A stretch of 42,769 bases of DNA from Chara braunii. Lineage: Eukaryota > Streptophyta > Charophyceae > Charales > Characeae. Positions within the stretch are counted from its first letter, which is position 1. Each line of letters begins with the position of its first letter. The notes under the pieces are model-generated. The model was not told the DNA's origin. It was given only the letters and a program-made list of their open reading frames with translations, and searched no databases. Positions 30,640 to 41,399 of the stretch are shown here, piece after piece. The position numbers and the translations under genes are program-made. Location: assembly GCA_003427395.1 (NCBI GenBank), contig BFEA01000151.1, positions 2,468,615 to 2,511,383 of the forward strand, read 5' to 3'.

Positions 30640-31700
30640 CATGGATTGTGCGTTGACTGAATGTGTGTGCACAGGTATGCATTTTTTTTGGGCTTGATCT
30701 ATCGTTTGAAAAGGAGTGAGTGAATGCGCGCGACTGGGTGTGGTCTCTCCTGATCTCCACAACAGATTCTCCCCTCTGCCTGGGTCTGTTGGGTACTCGT
30801 GGGCGCGTGTGTTTTTTCCTTTTATCAGGTAGGATGGGTACACTCGAAGCCCTTGCCAAGGGAGTTCGGGGCCCTTGTCCAGGACATTGTCCTTGTTTGT
30901 CTTTAATAGTTGGACGAGAATGTCCACGATGGGAAGGCGTGATTGTCGTCTGCTGATGACAGGAAGCTCTCCCTCGCACTATAACTCCGTTGAATTCCCT
31001 ATGCGAAGCACGGAAGAACTGAGAGCAAGCGGTCACGCGTGTGCCCGTTTTGCGTCGGGAAGTTAATTCTTCAAGACGCACATTATCCGACATTTGAGTG
31101 TCAAACGTGATCCGTGATACCATAAAATGGGCGCGTGGTTATGGGTACCACACAGTATGCGGTCATCTTGACCGCTTGTGTTTTTTCTCATGGCTAAATC
31201 GCTATGGTTAGGATTTGCGCCGGCGCATTATTCATGCGAAGTTCAGCGCCCGACGCCTACTCATTTATTCCCCTGAAAAGGTTATGGGTTAAACGGAACA
31301 AGGGACTAGATGCGATTCGCACTCTGATTTAGAGTTTTATTAAGAATAAGTATCGCGTGGTTAGGATAGTCGTCCTAGTCGACCGACGTAGTGCCGCGCG
31401 TGAGAGATCAGCGCCCCGCGCGACGGCCCGCGTACGGGTCCGAGCTAGGCGTTGACCGCGCGTACCCCTTATGCTACAGCGTACGAGAAACGCCCTCGGC
31501 TGACCCACCTCCACGATTGCAAGTAAAAGCTTTCGCATGTGAGCTAGTAGCTCGGCGGGGATACGCCCACCTAAGGGATGGTGACAGCTCCCGCAGGTGG
31601 AGGTGAGGTGTACCTCACGAGGCCCTATCCTGTCGTANGGGCTCGACGGAGGTATAGCTGGCGCACTCGGCCGGAGCGGCACCGCTGCTTCATAACATGC
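30640..31700 (-). repeat. Repeat F, copy 2 (inverted)
   Basis: On the minus strand this matches 15725-16440 in order over blocks such as CCTACGACAGGATAGGGCC, CAGCCGAGGGCGTTTCTCGT and GTGGTACCCATA, CACTCAA-TGTCGG. A minus frame (31682-31329) repeats the PRAFLVRC-like peptide of copy 1, but frames shift between copies. It reaches an AATAAA near 31336 on that strand. It contains one N (31638). The part below about 31000 has no clear partner in copy 1. Confidence 0.7.
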
Positions 31701-31966
31701 GTCCTAAAACGTTCCTGCCAATCCTGCGTGACGCGGTCGGGAGGGCCCCCTATAGGGGGCCGATGCGCTCGACAACGGGGTTTTACGTTATACTATAATG
31801 ATAATAAAAAAGGCCTGAAAGTTTGGTTGGGACAAAAGTACAAAGAAAAAACATTTTTTAAGTTTTTTTACCTTTTTTTTAAACCCCCGTCAGTCCACTA
31901 GAGGTGGTGATAAGAGCACCCTAACTATATGTATGACATGTAACTCAGGCTTGATTATGTTGTGAA
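31701..31966. other. Spacer with no recognisable feature
   Basis: Includes a small palindrome CCCCCTATAGGGGGC near 31747 and AT-rich sequence. No coding frame or repeat partner was recognised. Confidence 0.4.
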
Positions 31967-32157
31967 GGGACACTCGACCCGGTTTCCAGTAGGTGCAGCT
32001 CCCCACCAACGGAAACGGACTCATCCAAGAGCGGGTACAGTAGAGGGGATTTCTGCTCGTATCAGCACCCCCTCTACACTCGGTCTAGTGGGTCCTCGCC
32101 AGATGCTCGAATCTATTGGTGGGGAGCAGAACCTGCTGGAATCGGGTCCAGCGTCCC
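31967..32157. repeat. Near-palindrome made of two facing copies of the 3' hairpin cassette
   Basis: A plus-strand cassette begins at 31967 (GGGACACTCGACCCGG) and a minus-strand cassette spans 32157 back to 32105 (GGGACGCTGGACCCGA on that strand). Between them is a hairpin, GTAGAGGGG (32040-32048) and CCCCTCTAC (32069-32077), with loop ATTTCTGCTCGTATCAGCAC. The same loop words occur at 41356-41373 in LINE-B under a different stem. The arrangement could be a terminal-inverted-repeat element (MITE-like) or two retroelement tails head to head. I found no target-site duplication. Confidence 0.7.
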
Positions 32158-33836
32158 ATATGTCAAGTACATCAGAAAAAGAACTGATCAGGGCCATTAC
32201 CCAGCTTCGGCTTTGCAAGGAAATGACCGGGGCCATTACCCGGCTTCGCCTCACAGGGAAGGTGTAGGCTTGAGGAGGGGGGGCAGGGGCACCTGGGGGG
32301 CACCAGAGCCCTCTGCTACCTTACCTCCTCTCTTGCCCTCCACAATGAGTAATGATACTTGGTAAGTTGATAGGATAGGCCATCCATTCACTGGCCCCAC
32401 TGGCTCTCCACCAACGACACTAGGTGAGGCGGGACACATGTCTGGGAAGTCTGACGTTGGGCGCAGGGGGATGCCTGGACCAATCCTTGTACAGTCCTTA
32501 AAGGTGAGGCGGTAGTCTTGCTGCACCTCCTCTCTTCCTGTCGTCTTCTTGCTGAGTGCTCTGTCCATATTACCTCTGCAACCCACCGCTCTCTGTCTCC
32601 TCCCAGCTATTCTTGGCAGAACCGAGTGATACCTTGTTTGACGTCCTTACTTTCATGGAAAAGATCCAATTTATCTTTGGTTATCTACCATCTGTGTGTC
32701 AGTTCCAATTGAAACTGCAATTTGATTGTTTCGTCAATTCCCCCCCTTCTACCTTTACACCTTCCATTGCTAGCATGCACCACTGCCACCGTAATGCCCA
32801 CAGGATTGTCCTTCTCCCCAGGCAAAACATATTCTTTGTGAATGTGTCCTCCGGCTGGTCCAGCCAGTATCCTGTTAAGATGGTCCGCCAGTCCCAGGGC
32901 CAATAGGACCCTGGTACTATGCTGCCATGGCCTGTGCGACCAGCACCAGGTCAGAACCGTGGAGGAGTATTGCAAAAAGATGTGTTCTATACCCAAGAGC
33001 CTAGCTCAGTGGGTACACCCATGAACTGTTGAAATATAGACCCGAGTTCGAATCCAGATGAAGGTACTTGATGAGTAAAGTCAAATATTTCTAAATTGCC
33101 TGGGCCCGGCTAGCTCAAATGATGATATCTCAAGGCCGTCGTCCTTTTTTTTTTCTTTTTTTTTCTTGTTTTTTTAAAGATGTGTTCTTCGGTTTCTGCC
33201 CTCTCTTTCACTGGGTAGCACTGTAGGCAGCAGGTACACCAGTGGAGGGCCCGGCCCTGTTGTTCCAAGGATGTATGATCAATTAGTCAGTTGTAGGTGG
33301 GCAGACAGTGCTAGACACCTATAGGCCGCAATTTTCGCCGGCTTGCGCTTGCTATCCTTCAGCCCTTCAATCAGGCCAGACAGCTGTCTGTCTATGTCAA
33401 GATGTTTGTGCCATCGGTCATTTATTATGTCTCTGAGTTTCTTTTTTGTACTGATTATTCTGTATGCGCTTTTCACTGTGAGTTTTTTCAGCAGCTTCAG
33501 CAGCTTCCTCGTCTCGTGGGGGGTCTTCGTTGCCACTCCAACGGGTCAAGGGCCAACACTGAGATCGGGGTACCCAGTCGGTAGGCCCAGAGGTCCTCCC
33601 CTTCCCCTAGGACTAGGGCCCTGTATGCCTGTGTTGGGTCTGCCCATGAGAAAGGGTTCCGACTGCCCATGAGCCAGCCATCTTTCCCCAGGCTGTAGTA
33701 TCCCACCAACGTTTCATCTGATCTCACCATGTGCACCAGTCTCACCTGGCTAGGGTCCCCCTTCTGTGCTACCCAGTCCCCTCTCTGAATCCAGGCCCCT
33801 TTATTAGAATGTTGCACCACGGTATAGGAAGGGCTC
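32158..33836 (-). pseudogene. LINE-C, 3' part (C-terminal zinc-finger region)
   Basis: Minus-strand frames align with the LINE-A C-terminal region in order: REGDWVAQ and LDPLEWQ (33800-33500), VKSAYRII and DIINDRWHKH with RKPAKIAAYRCL (33480-33300), EHIFLQYSSTVLTW (about 33190 and 32996-32950, interrupted by a SINE) and the tail RLTFKDCTRIGPGIPLRPTSDFPD (32510-32450). The zinc-finger cysteines near WCTCC are partly kept. The rest of LINE-C lies at 41442-42055, on the far side of LINE-B. Two copies of GGGTAATGGCCC (minus strand, near 32195-32246) mark its 3' UTR. Frameshifted and inactive. Confidence 0.85.
32989..33175 (+). mobile_element. tRNA-derived SINE with T-rich tail, inserted in LINE-C
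   Basis: A 187-bp element lies between two perfect 13-bp direct repeats, AAAGATGTGTTCT (32976-32988 and 33176-33188). It has a Pol III type A box (TAGCTCAGTGGGTAC, 33002-33016) and B box (GAGTTCGAATCC, 33043-33055), a body that includes TTGCCTGGGCCCGGCTAGCTCA, and a pyrimidine tail of T with a few C. Removing it and one repeat restores the LINE-C reading ETEEHIFLQYSS. T-tailed SINEs are known in plants (rice p-SINE1). The body is shared with the fourth unit of the array at 29271-29440. Confidence 0.92.
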
Positions 33837-34552
33837 ACATGACAACACCGCACACTTCCCGGCGTCCTTCCGCCGCTATAAGGGAGGAAACAACGGACCA
33901 AGGACCCCAAATCCCCCTTATCAAGGCAACTGGACCCTCACGGCCCCCAGTGCTCACTCTGAACTCCTTACCGAACCTGGCTCGACAGCAGGGCCTGATC
34001 GACCTGCACACTCAGTCTAGCCATCTGCAGCTTATACAAAAGGAACCAGCAGCAGTGGACGACACACGGCCGGAAACCAGCACACCTACCACACAACAAC
34101 GACAACAGGGGGATATCGGGACGGGCGAACCCCCCTTCACACCGGAAAGATCAAACAACCCGAGCCACGAGCAAAGCCTGACTGATCAGCTGGCCTATGC
34201 ACAGATGCCCCACATCACGCTGCAACAGGGACTCGGGCAGGCCTATGCCGCCCATTCGCCCGGCCATAGACTACAAGCCGTTGAGCCATCGGACGGGGGC
34301 CACTTTGGGGATGATCTGAGATCATCCCCCTCACCAAATCCCATGCAGGAGTCATCCCCAGATATGGAAATCGAACCTGGACCAGGAAGGGACCTAAATG
34401 GGGATTTCCAAATGCTGGTGACGACCGACCTAGAGGCCCCCGACTGCAGGTTGGTGGAAGGTGCCCTCCAACAGGGGGAGTCAGTGGACACCGGTCAGAC
34501 ATCAAGCTCACCACTGCAGCAGCCTGTGATACCCTCACTGAGTCCACGATGA
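33837..34552 (+). pseudogene. LINE-B ORF1 linker, low complexity
   Basis: The frame open through 34552 is rich in Gln, Pro, Ser, Thr and Gly and shows no motif. A longer reading from an ATG at 33731 would begin in LINE-C antisense sequence and across the insertion point, so those first 35 codons are not real. It corresponds to the acidic, Pro-rich segment that precedes ORF1b in LINE-A. A TGA ends it at 34550. Confidence 0.55.
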
Positions 34553-34654
34553 CCGGAAAGGTTTGTAGTACCCCACCCCGCGCCGGCTCCGAAACAAATA
34601 TCAGCGAACCGACAGGTCAAACACAAACTGAAATCTCTCACTGATGAAATAATA

Positions 34655-36037
34655 ATGAGAATGCTGTTTCACGATCGGGAACAGGGCCAGCTCTCCATTC
34701 TCCCCCTTCACTGGGAAAAGATAAGAAGGGCGCTCATGTACAGCCCTCGGGTGCTGTTAGTGGTGGAGAGCTTCCCGAACGCTGATGTCGTGGACGGGGT
34801 CACTATGGGAAGGCAACTTATTTCGACAATCAGCGACTTCAGGACAGAAATCTACAGATACACTGTGCAAACAAGGCAGACACAGGCCGACCACCAGAAG
34901 TCGAACAATACCAACAATGATGCCCCTGTTGGAATGTAGCAAGACTTCTGCTTTGAAGGCGTCTCCTGGCCAGCTGTGCTGGTCCACGACCTGCAACAGA
35001 CAGCACTGCCAACAGCCTGCTCTGACCTGATGTTGATGCGTGAACAACAACCCCGCGCAAATGCAGTAGCAGACATGGGTGAAATGCAGAAATCCCAAAC
35101 ACTCCCGTGGTCTGCTCAGGGCCCGGATTTGGGTTCCTTACTTGCGGACCTCCCTGATCCGTCTTTGTACCAACAGTCCGACTCGGAATCGGACTCAGAA
35201 ACGGGGCCAATAGAGCTGTTTGCAGACTTCCCGTTTACCCACAGGCTACGAACCCGCCCGATTCATGAGCGCACCCTGCCACTCCCGGACACAGGTGACC
35301 AGCAGGCTGGCCCGTTTGAGGTGGCGGACCTGCAACCGGCAGCCATACCGCCACACATTCCAGAGGTACAAATCATAGACCTCAGTGACCAGCCGGACAG
35401 CGAAGAGGAGATGCCCTCGGCCGGAGCCGAGTCCCAAGAATGCAAAACAACCACAAGAGGAAAGATGGCGAGCCTGCTCACATCTGCAGGGAATATCGAA
35501 CCCCACCGGCCATTCCCTGCGGGAGCGGTTATCATCCCGATGAGGAGGACATCGCCTAAAGGGAAATGGCAACTTGGGATGCGGACTCAAGTGGGAAAGT
35601 TTGAAGACTTTCAGATAGACATAACAAAAGGGTACTCGGCTCTGCAAGGAATCACCTTGGAAGGTTGGAAAGGAACCCCCTCCCAACTTGTTGCTCTAAC
35701 CAAAATCAGACTTTTGGTGAAAGAGAAAAACGACTCGGGGGTAATGGGAGTCGTGTCTCCCCAGAGTCTGTTATTTCCCAAAGGGGTTACCCCCTTCATC
35801 TTGCTCTTTAACCATGACAAACAGCACCAACACCAGACCCTTAAATGGCTGACTCAGGACCAACTGTTAGACACTGCATCTGCAGCAGTCAAAACGAATG
35901 GGACCTGAACAGCAACACACGTGCTAAAATTTTTGCAAATAATTCTGGAAGAAGACCTTTTGGGGGCACACAACCAATGGGATGATGCCCCGTTTGTGCG
36001 CTCATTGGATCCGTCCCTTAGATACTCCAGGGACTGA
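34655..36037 (+). pseudogene. LINE-B ORF1b: conserved LINE-associated domain
   Basis: Frames at 34655-34939 and 34976-36037 together match LINE-A ORF1b. The strongest similarity is AGAVIIPMRRTSPKGKWQLG, then GITLEGWKG, FILLFNHDKQHQHQTLKW and LTQDQLLDTASAAVK, against the LINE-A segments LLIPVRKKNDKWEVGL, GVTLQGW, VFIRYDPTKEAGLRW and HTRAQLLNLQAVK. The TGA at 35906 sits where LINE-A has Trp (NGT*T versus SDTWT), so the frame truly extends to the TGA at 36035. No known family is recognised. It lies just upstream of the endonuclease. Confidence 0.7.
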
Positions 36038-36289
36038 ATAAGGAAAAAATACAAGCCTGCTGTAATAAATGAATCACGCCCACCATCAGCCTGTACCGAC
36101 CCAGAACCATCCCAGCCAGGACGGTCTGCGCCCACTCTATCTCATGCCACAATCCCCCTCGCCATCCCAACCAGCCGATCCCCCCCATCCCTCATGGGAC
36201 ACACCACCACCCGCACCGCCTCCTAGCCCCCCCCAGTCTCCCCTGGTCCCTCCCCCACGACGCAAACCCCCTGCCTAGGAAAAGACACT

Positions 36290-37276
36290 GAGTCAGACGG
36301 ATATCAATATTAGGATCGTCCACGCAGGCCAAAAAAGATGCAATTTGGAACATGATTCGAAACCCTGCCACCGGCCGCTGGCCAGACGCTGTGTGTGTCC
36401 AAGGAACACACCTCATTGACTCCCCGAACCACACAGCCAGAGGAAGATGGATATGGCCCTACACAGCCTACTGTGCACCGGCCAGATCCTCGGCCTCCAC
36501 TGGGGTGGCAATTATGGCTTCCCCCCTCTTCGAGGATTGAACCAATGCAAGTGGAGTGAGACGGACAGCAGGGCAGGTGGATACCTCTAAAGGTAAGAGC
36601 AGCGGGCGAACTCTTTTACATAATTTCAGTCTATGCCCCATGCGAGTTGCCTCAGAGAGTGGAGTTCCTCCTCGACCTTCAAGACCTCCTCCCACAGGAC
36701 GCCCCGGTGATCATGATGGGAGATTTTAACACTACCATGGACCCCACAATAGACAGAAAATCATCCCCTCAAGAAGCAGCGGCTGCAATAGGGATTCTGG
36801 GACTGGATGCGCTGACACTATCTCAACTCATGGCCCAGCACCAGTTGGAAGATGCATTTCGCACTCTCTACCCCTCCCAAAAAAAGTACACGTGCCTCAG
36901 ATCAAGAGGAGAAGCCGGTCTATCGAACTCTAGGATAGACCTCTCCTTGATCTCGGCGGACCTGATGGGTTTGCTCACAGCAGCAGAGGTGCTCCCCCAC
37001 AGTCCTAATAAATCCTTTGATCACAGGATGATTGCGGTGGGCCTCTCGTTCCACGGCCATATAACAAGGGGTCCGGGCTTTTTCAAGTTCAACACATCCC
37101 TCCTATCATTGACCACATTTCAAACTATGGTCAAACAATTATGGGAACACTGGCAGACTATCAAGCAATCATACGAGGGAGTAGTGGAATGGTTCAATGA
37201 AGGGGTAACAAAACTCCGGGACAGGACAAAAAAATATGCCATCAAACACGCAAGAGATAAAAAAAGTGATACTTGA
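36290..37276 (+). pseudogene. LINE-B APE-type endonuclease
   Basis: The N-terminal block is damaged: the LNVNGL motif is not readable and the catalytic Glu block reads AVCVQGTHL, so Glu has become Gly. After a frameshift near 36540-36600 the rest is good: ISVYAP, VIMMGDFNTTMD (GDFN at residues 25-28 of the frame from 36647), SNSRIDLSLIS and NKSFDHRMIAV. A poly-A slip near 37262 and a TGA near 37305 separate it from the RT linker. Compared with LINE-A this copy keeps the C-terminal half that LINE-A deleted. Confidence 0.88.
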
Positions 37277-37307
37277 AAGGTTGCTGCTTGACCTGGAGGA
37301 ATGAGAT

Positions 37308-38201
37308 GGCCAACTCAATCAAAACCCCCTGGATCTGTGCATCTTCAATAGACTGCAGACAGCAAGGCCAATGCTGCAAGAACATATGGACCACCAGGCG
37401 AATGCATGGAGGATCCAAGCCAAAATAAAGAAAGATCAGGCAGACGGGACAATGGCCAAAACCTTTTTTGCGAAAGCCAAGGCCAGGGCGAGACAGAACA
37501 AAGTGTCGGAGCTGAGGCACCCATTCCTCCCCGAAAAGCCCATAGCTAGGAACGCCTACCAGATCGTCGACTATGCCTCAGACTACTACAAACAATTCTT
37601 CGCATCCCAAGCCCACCAATGGGACCCGCAGGAACTAGACTGCGCTAGAACAAGCATGGCTCACTCAATCACCACGCGGCTAACAGACATGCAGAAGACC
37701 CAGTTAGAGGCCCCATTGGCGGAAGAAGAGGTGTGGGAAGCCCTGAAAGACATGGAGGACGAGAAAACGCCCGTCCTGGACTCTTTCCCAAAAGAGTTAT
37801 GAATGCACTTTTGGCAGATCCTCAAAGATGACATAATGCATTATGTGCAAGTTGTCCACCATCAGGGGTCTTTTGGGGGACTAATGGGACAAGGAGTGAC
37901 AACATTACTATACAAGAAGGGAGACAAGACGGACATACGCAATTATCGTCTGATAACGCTTCTCCCACTTCCTTACAAAACGGTGGCAAAAACCCTGACT
38001 AATAGACTCCTCCCTCTGACGCGTAATCTTATCCACCCAGACGAGTCAGGCTTCATGCCAAACAGAAATATCCAAGACAACATCCTGCTGGTAAACGAAA
38101 CCATCAGGTATGCTCGACAATGCAACGTGGACGCAACAATCATGTTCATAGACTTTGAAAAAGCCTATGACCACGTCGACTGGGACTTCCTTGACATGTG
38201 A
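37308..38201 (+). pseudogene. LINE-B RT, N-terminal part
   Basis: One frame runs from 37308 to 38201 with a single TGA at 37800-37802. Blocks: KTFFAKAKARARQNK, EEVWEALKDMEDEKTP, FPKEL*MHFW (LINE-A has FPKEFWETFW, so Trp became TGA), LLYKKGDKTDIRNYR, ESGFMPNRNIQDNILL and motif A MFIDFEKAYDHVDWDFL. It ends in another TGA at 38199-38201, after which the sense continues for a few codons before a frameshift near 38225 into the next frame. Confidence 0.88.
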
Positions 38202-40411
38202 CTGAAAATGATGAACTTTGGAGAGGTCTTTTGTGGTTCAGTATCTTGCACAAGACTGCCTATACAAACATTATGCTGAATGGCCATCTCTCACCGCCTT
38301 TCCCTCTCCAACGTTCGGTGAGAGAAGGAGACCCGATCGCCCCGTTGCTCTTTGTCATTGTCATGGAAGCCCTAGCTGCAATGATAAGGGTTCACCCCTG
38401 CATCCAAAAAATAGACATACCAGAGATCCCCCCCCACCTTATCCCAGTGACATCCATGTTTGCGGATGACCTCACAGTCCTCATAAAAGCAAACAAAAGG
38501 AGCCTGAAAGCAGAGGAAGAGGTGATACATCTCTTCTCGATGGTTGCCGACATGAAAGTGAACTGGGGGGCAAAAACGGAGGGATGGTGGCTCCAAACAC
38601 AAGGCCACCCCCCACCAGCACAGCCGGAAGTCACGTGGCGGGCAAATGACGAGGCGATCAGAGTGTTGGGAGTGAGACTTATGGCGCTGGGTCCGCCGCA
38701 TGACCATGGGGATTCATTAGTGGAACTGGCCCTCAAACAGATTTCCAAATGGAAAGGCATCCACACCTCGCTAATCGGAAGGGCCCTAGCCATAAACAAC
38801 TCTATCCTCGCCTCGATCTGGTACAAGACAACATTCTGGCGTTTGACAGCCAAACAATTGGCCAACCTGCGAAGAGCGGCTGCTACCTACCTGTGGAAGA
38901 ATGAGAGTGGAGACAGTAAATGCTTGCACAGAGTAGCCTGGCAGTATGTGGCTCAACCTAGAGCTAACGGTGGACTAGGGATTATCGATCCGGCAGACGA
39001 AATAGATGCGCTGCTCTTTAAGTTTATAACAAGATTGCTGATGGGCAATGATATTCCCCGGTCCCCCCTGGCATACATCCAACTTAGTAATTTGGCCCCG
39101 GACGCAGGGTCGCCCACCCCTCTCCATCCTCTGCAATGGTTTACCAATGCTAGTTGGCCTATACCATCCCCTCCAAGAACTAGGAGAGATGGCTCGCCAT
39201 CAAACCAAGCAAAATGGGACCTGCAAGTGGACCCGTTGTGGGCCTCCATGCTTCGTCTGTGGAGAACCAAGGGCCCTACGCAGACCACGACGCCGCTAAG
39301 GTGGCACGAAGTGTGGAGACAACCACTGTTCGGGAACCCGCAGATACTGGATGAAAAGGGAAATGCATTCTCCCTGCACCAAAACTCTACACGGGTGGCC
39401 TGGGTGAGAAAAGGATGTTACACATTCGGAGACCTGTGGGATGCAACAACAGGCAACTGGAAAACACTGGACAAACTCAAGGAACAACTAAAAAATGTCA
39501 GAAACCTGGAACAAAAAAGGGTCCAAATAATTGAGGCCATCCCTATAGGTTGGACACTTGCCCTGAAAACAGGCCCGACACTTAAGGTTGGGGACTGGGT
39601 GGTCCAGTTTCGGTCCCTTCCCATACCGACGGCCGTGTACAGAGTCTCAGACACAGGTCTGGACCGGGCTAAGCTGGAAGCTTACGAAATGGACCTGTCT
39701 GGTGAAAGATGGTCCGAGCTCACCAGGCAAGAAGAAAGAGACTATGAGGTACCGCCTTACCAACTCATGAGGGTGAGGGTGTTGGAGAACAAACAACAGC
39801 GAAAATGGGCATACGAGCCTAACATCCCCATCAACAAGCTTCCCTTCGACCCTGCAGAATGGAAATGGAAGGCGGGAAAACAGACCCCCATATGGGAGTA
39901 CATAGTCAAGGAGGGGTACAGAGCCACACGGGTCACTTCCCCGACTACAGAAGTAGTTAAGAACAGATGGGAAAGGGACTCCCCGCTCACCCAACAGGAC
40001 CTTAGTAACCTATCGTGGGCCCGATATTCGAATATCATGCCAACGGCACACAGAGCCCTTCAGTGGCAGATCCTCCACAGATGTCTTCCCACCCCGGACT
40101 GGATTGTCTCCCGCACAAACCTGGAGCAGCGTGGCATCCTCTCCCCGATCTGCTCCTACTGCGGGAAGTCCTCACCACCGGTGAGAGCAACACTAGAGCA
40201 CTGTCTGCTAGCCTGTCCAATGGTAGCGCAACTATGGAGTTGGTGGGACTCGCTGTGGCACCACCTCACGGCCCAGCATCTTCCCTGGAGCCTTCCTCTC
40301 ATACTACTGGGCGAACACACTCCTCAGTCCAAAAAATGGGATGCCTTTGCAACTAATCTTTTTGCATACATGAGACTTACGCTGCTGATGTTGGCCTGGA
40401 GGATGCGCTGA
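38198..40411 (+). CDS. LINE-B RT C-terminal part with zf-RVT (open frame, pseudogenic)
   Basis: A 737-codon open frame. The first 20 or so residues are out-of-frame filler. Then motif B SVREGDPIAPLLF (residues 40-52; Gln of the usual RQGDP is Glu), motif C FADD (88-91), VNWG, the thumb region, the segment VRKGCYTFGDLWDATTGNW, and a zf-RVT finger with Cys652, Cys655, His668 and Cys673 followed by WSWWDSLW. It ends after AWRMR at a TGA. The coding sense resumes in other frames to about 40765, matching the LINE-A tail only weakly. Start codon is arbitrary; the real protein begins upstream. Confidence 0.88.
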   Translation: MTENDELWRGLLWFSILHKTAYTNIMLNGHLSPPFPLQRSVREGDPIAPLLFVIVMEALAAMIRVHPCIQKIDIPEIPPHLIPVTSMFADDLTVLIKANKRSLKAEEEVIHLFSMVADMKVNWGAKTEGWWLQTQGHPPPAQPEVTWRANDEAIRVLGVRLMALGPPHDHGDSLVELALKQISKWKGIHTSLIGRALAINNSILASIWYKTTFWRLTAKQLANLRRAAATYLWKNESGDSKCLHRVAWQYVAQPRANGGLGIIDPADEIDALLFKFITRLLMGNDIPRSPLAYIQLSNLAPDAGSPTPLHPLQWFTNASWPIPSPPRTRRDGSPSNQAKWDLQVDPLWASMLRLWRTKGPTQTTTPLRWHEVWRQPLFGNPQILDEKGNAFSLHQNSTRVAWVRKGCYTFGDLWDATTGNWKTLDKLKEQLKNVRNLEQKRVQIIEAIPIGWTLALKTGPTLKVGDWVVQFRSLPIPTAVYRVSDTGLDRAKLEAYEMDLSGERWSELTRQEERDYEVPPYQLMRVRVLENKQQRKWAYEPNIPINKLPFDPAEWKWKAGKQTPIWEYIVKEGYRATRVTSPTTEVVKNRWERDSPLTQQDLSNLSWARYSNIMPTAHRALQWQILHRCLPTPDWIVSRTNLEQRGILSPICSYCGKSSPPVRATLEHCLLACPMVAQLWSWWDSLWHHLTAQHLPWSLPLILLGEHTPQSKKWDAFATNLFAYMRLTLLMLAWRMR

Positions 40412-41399
40412 TCCCATGAAAGGGACAAGTGCTTCTTTGGCTACCTAAAGCGCGGGAGGTGGCGGTTGCAACAGTCACCAACCATACCCAAGCAGCCTGG
40501 AAGCAACTCCAAAAGGACCTCGCATACACGAAAGACCAGAATGAGAGAACAGTGCAAAGATATATTTGAATCCGTGTGGCTAGATAAAAACAGGAAGCTG
40601 GCCACACTGGACGACCAGGAAAACTTAGTCTGGAACAGGTGGGTGGCGGAGGAACCGACATGGGAGAGACTCCCTCGATCTCACTTCAAGGTCCCCTACC
40701 AAGAACAAAACTTTATTCTGGTCCCCTCCCATCACCCACCTCCGCCCTCTGTCCATGCTCCCTGACAGCCCTCCCCCCCGCTCCTCCTTTTTTTCTTTTC
40801 ACAGAACTGCCGCACTGTCCCTATCCCTGTCTCGGCCCTTGCCAGCCCCTCCTGCCTGGTGAGTCAAACCCTGTTCAGTCAAATGAGATGATCTGAGTAC
40901 AGAGCAACAAAGACCGAACATCAGAAAATCACGGGGTTAGAGGACAAGACTGCGGGTGATGTAGGGCCTAGACTGCCTGCAGGGACAGAAGGAAAAGGTA
41001 AAAAGCAGGGGATAGCAGGGACAGGGTGGGCGGGTAAGGGATCGGGCGATACTAGACAGTTGGGTCAAGGGAATCGGTGCTGATGAGATCCAAACGGACG
41101 GGGGGTTATCAGACATCAGGATGTAACAAATACTGCCAAAAGGGTCCACTGACTGCATGAATCTGCAGATGAAACCCGTAGGAGAGTACTGATATCGGGG
41201 TTTACCCCCCGACAACATGAAGCAGAACTTCCCCAAGGGCATATGTCATTGTCTTAATTTTATATAAAAGTGTAAGAAGGGACGCTGGACCCGCTTTCCA
41301 GCACGTGTTGCTCCCACTAATAGATGGAGCCATCCAAAACTGGGTCTGCTAATGGGGGATGCTCCTATCACCTCCATTAGCACGATCCACGACACAGCG

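Noticed and set aside
33731-33836. Start of LINE-B ORF1 at the ATG at 33731
   Set aside because: This part is LINE-C antisense; the target-site duplication puts the LINE-B border at 33837.
24318-37802. In-frame TGA codons at Trp positions as a sign of a variant genetic code
   Set aside because: TGG is used freely in the same frames, TAG and TAA stops and frameshifts also occur, and the elements are clearly dead. Mutation bias explains it.
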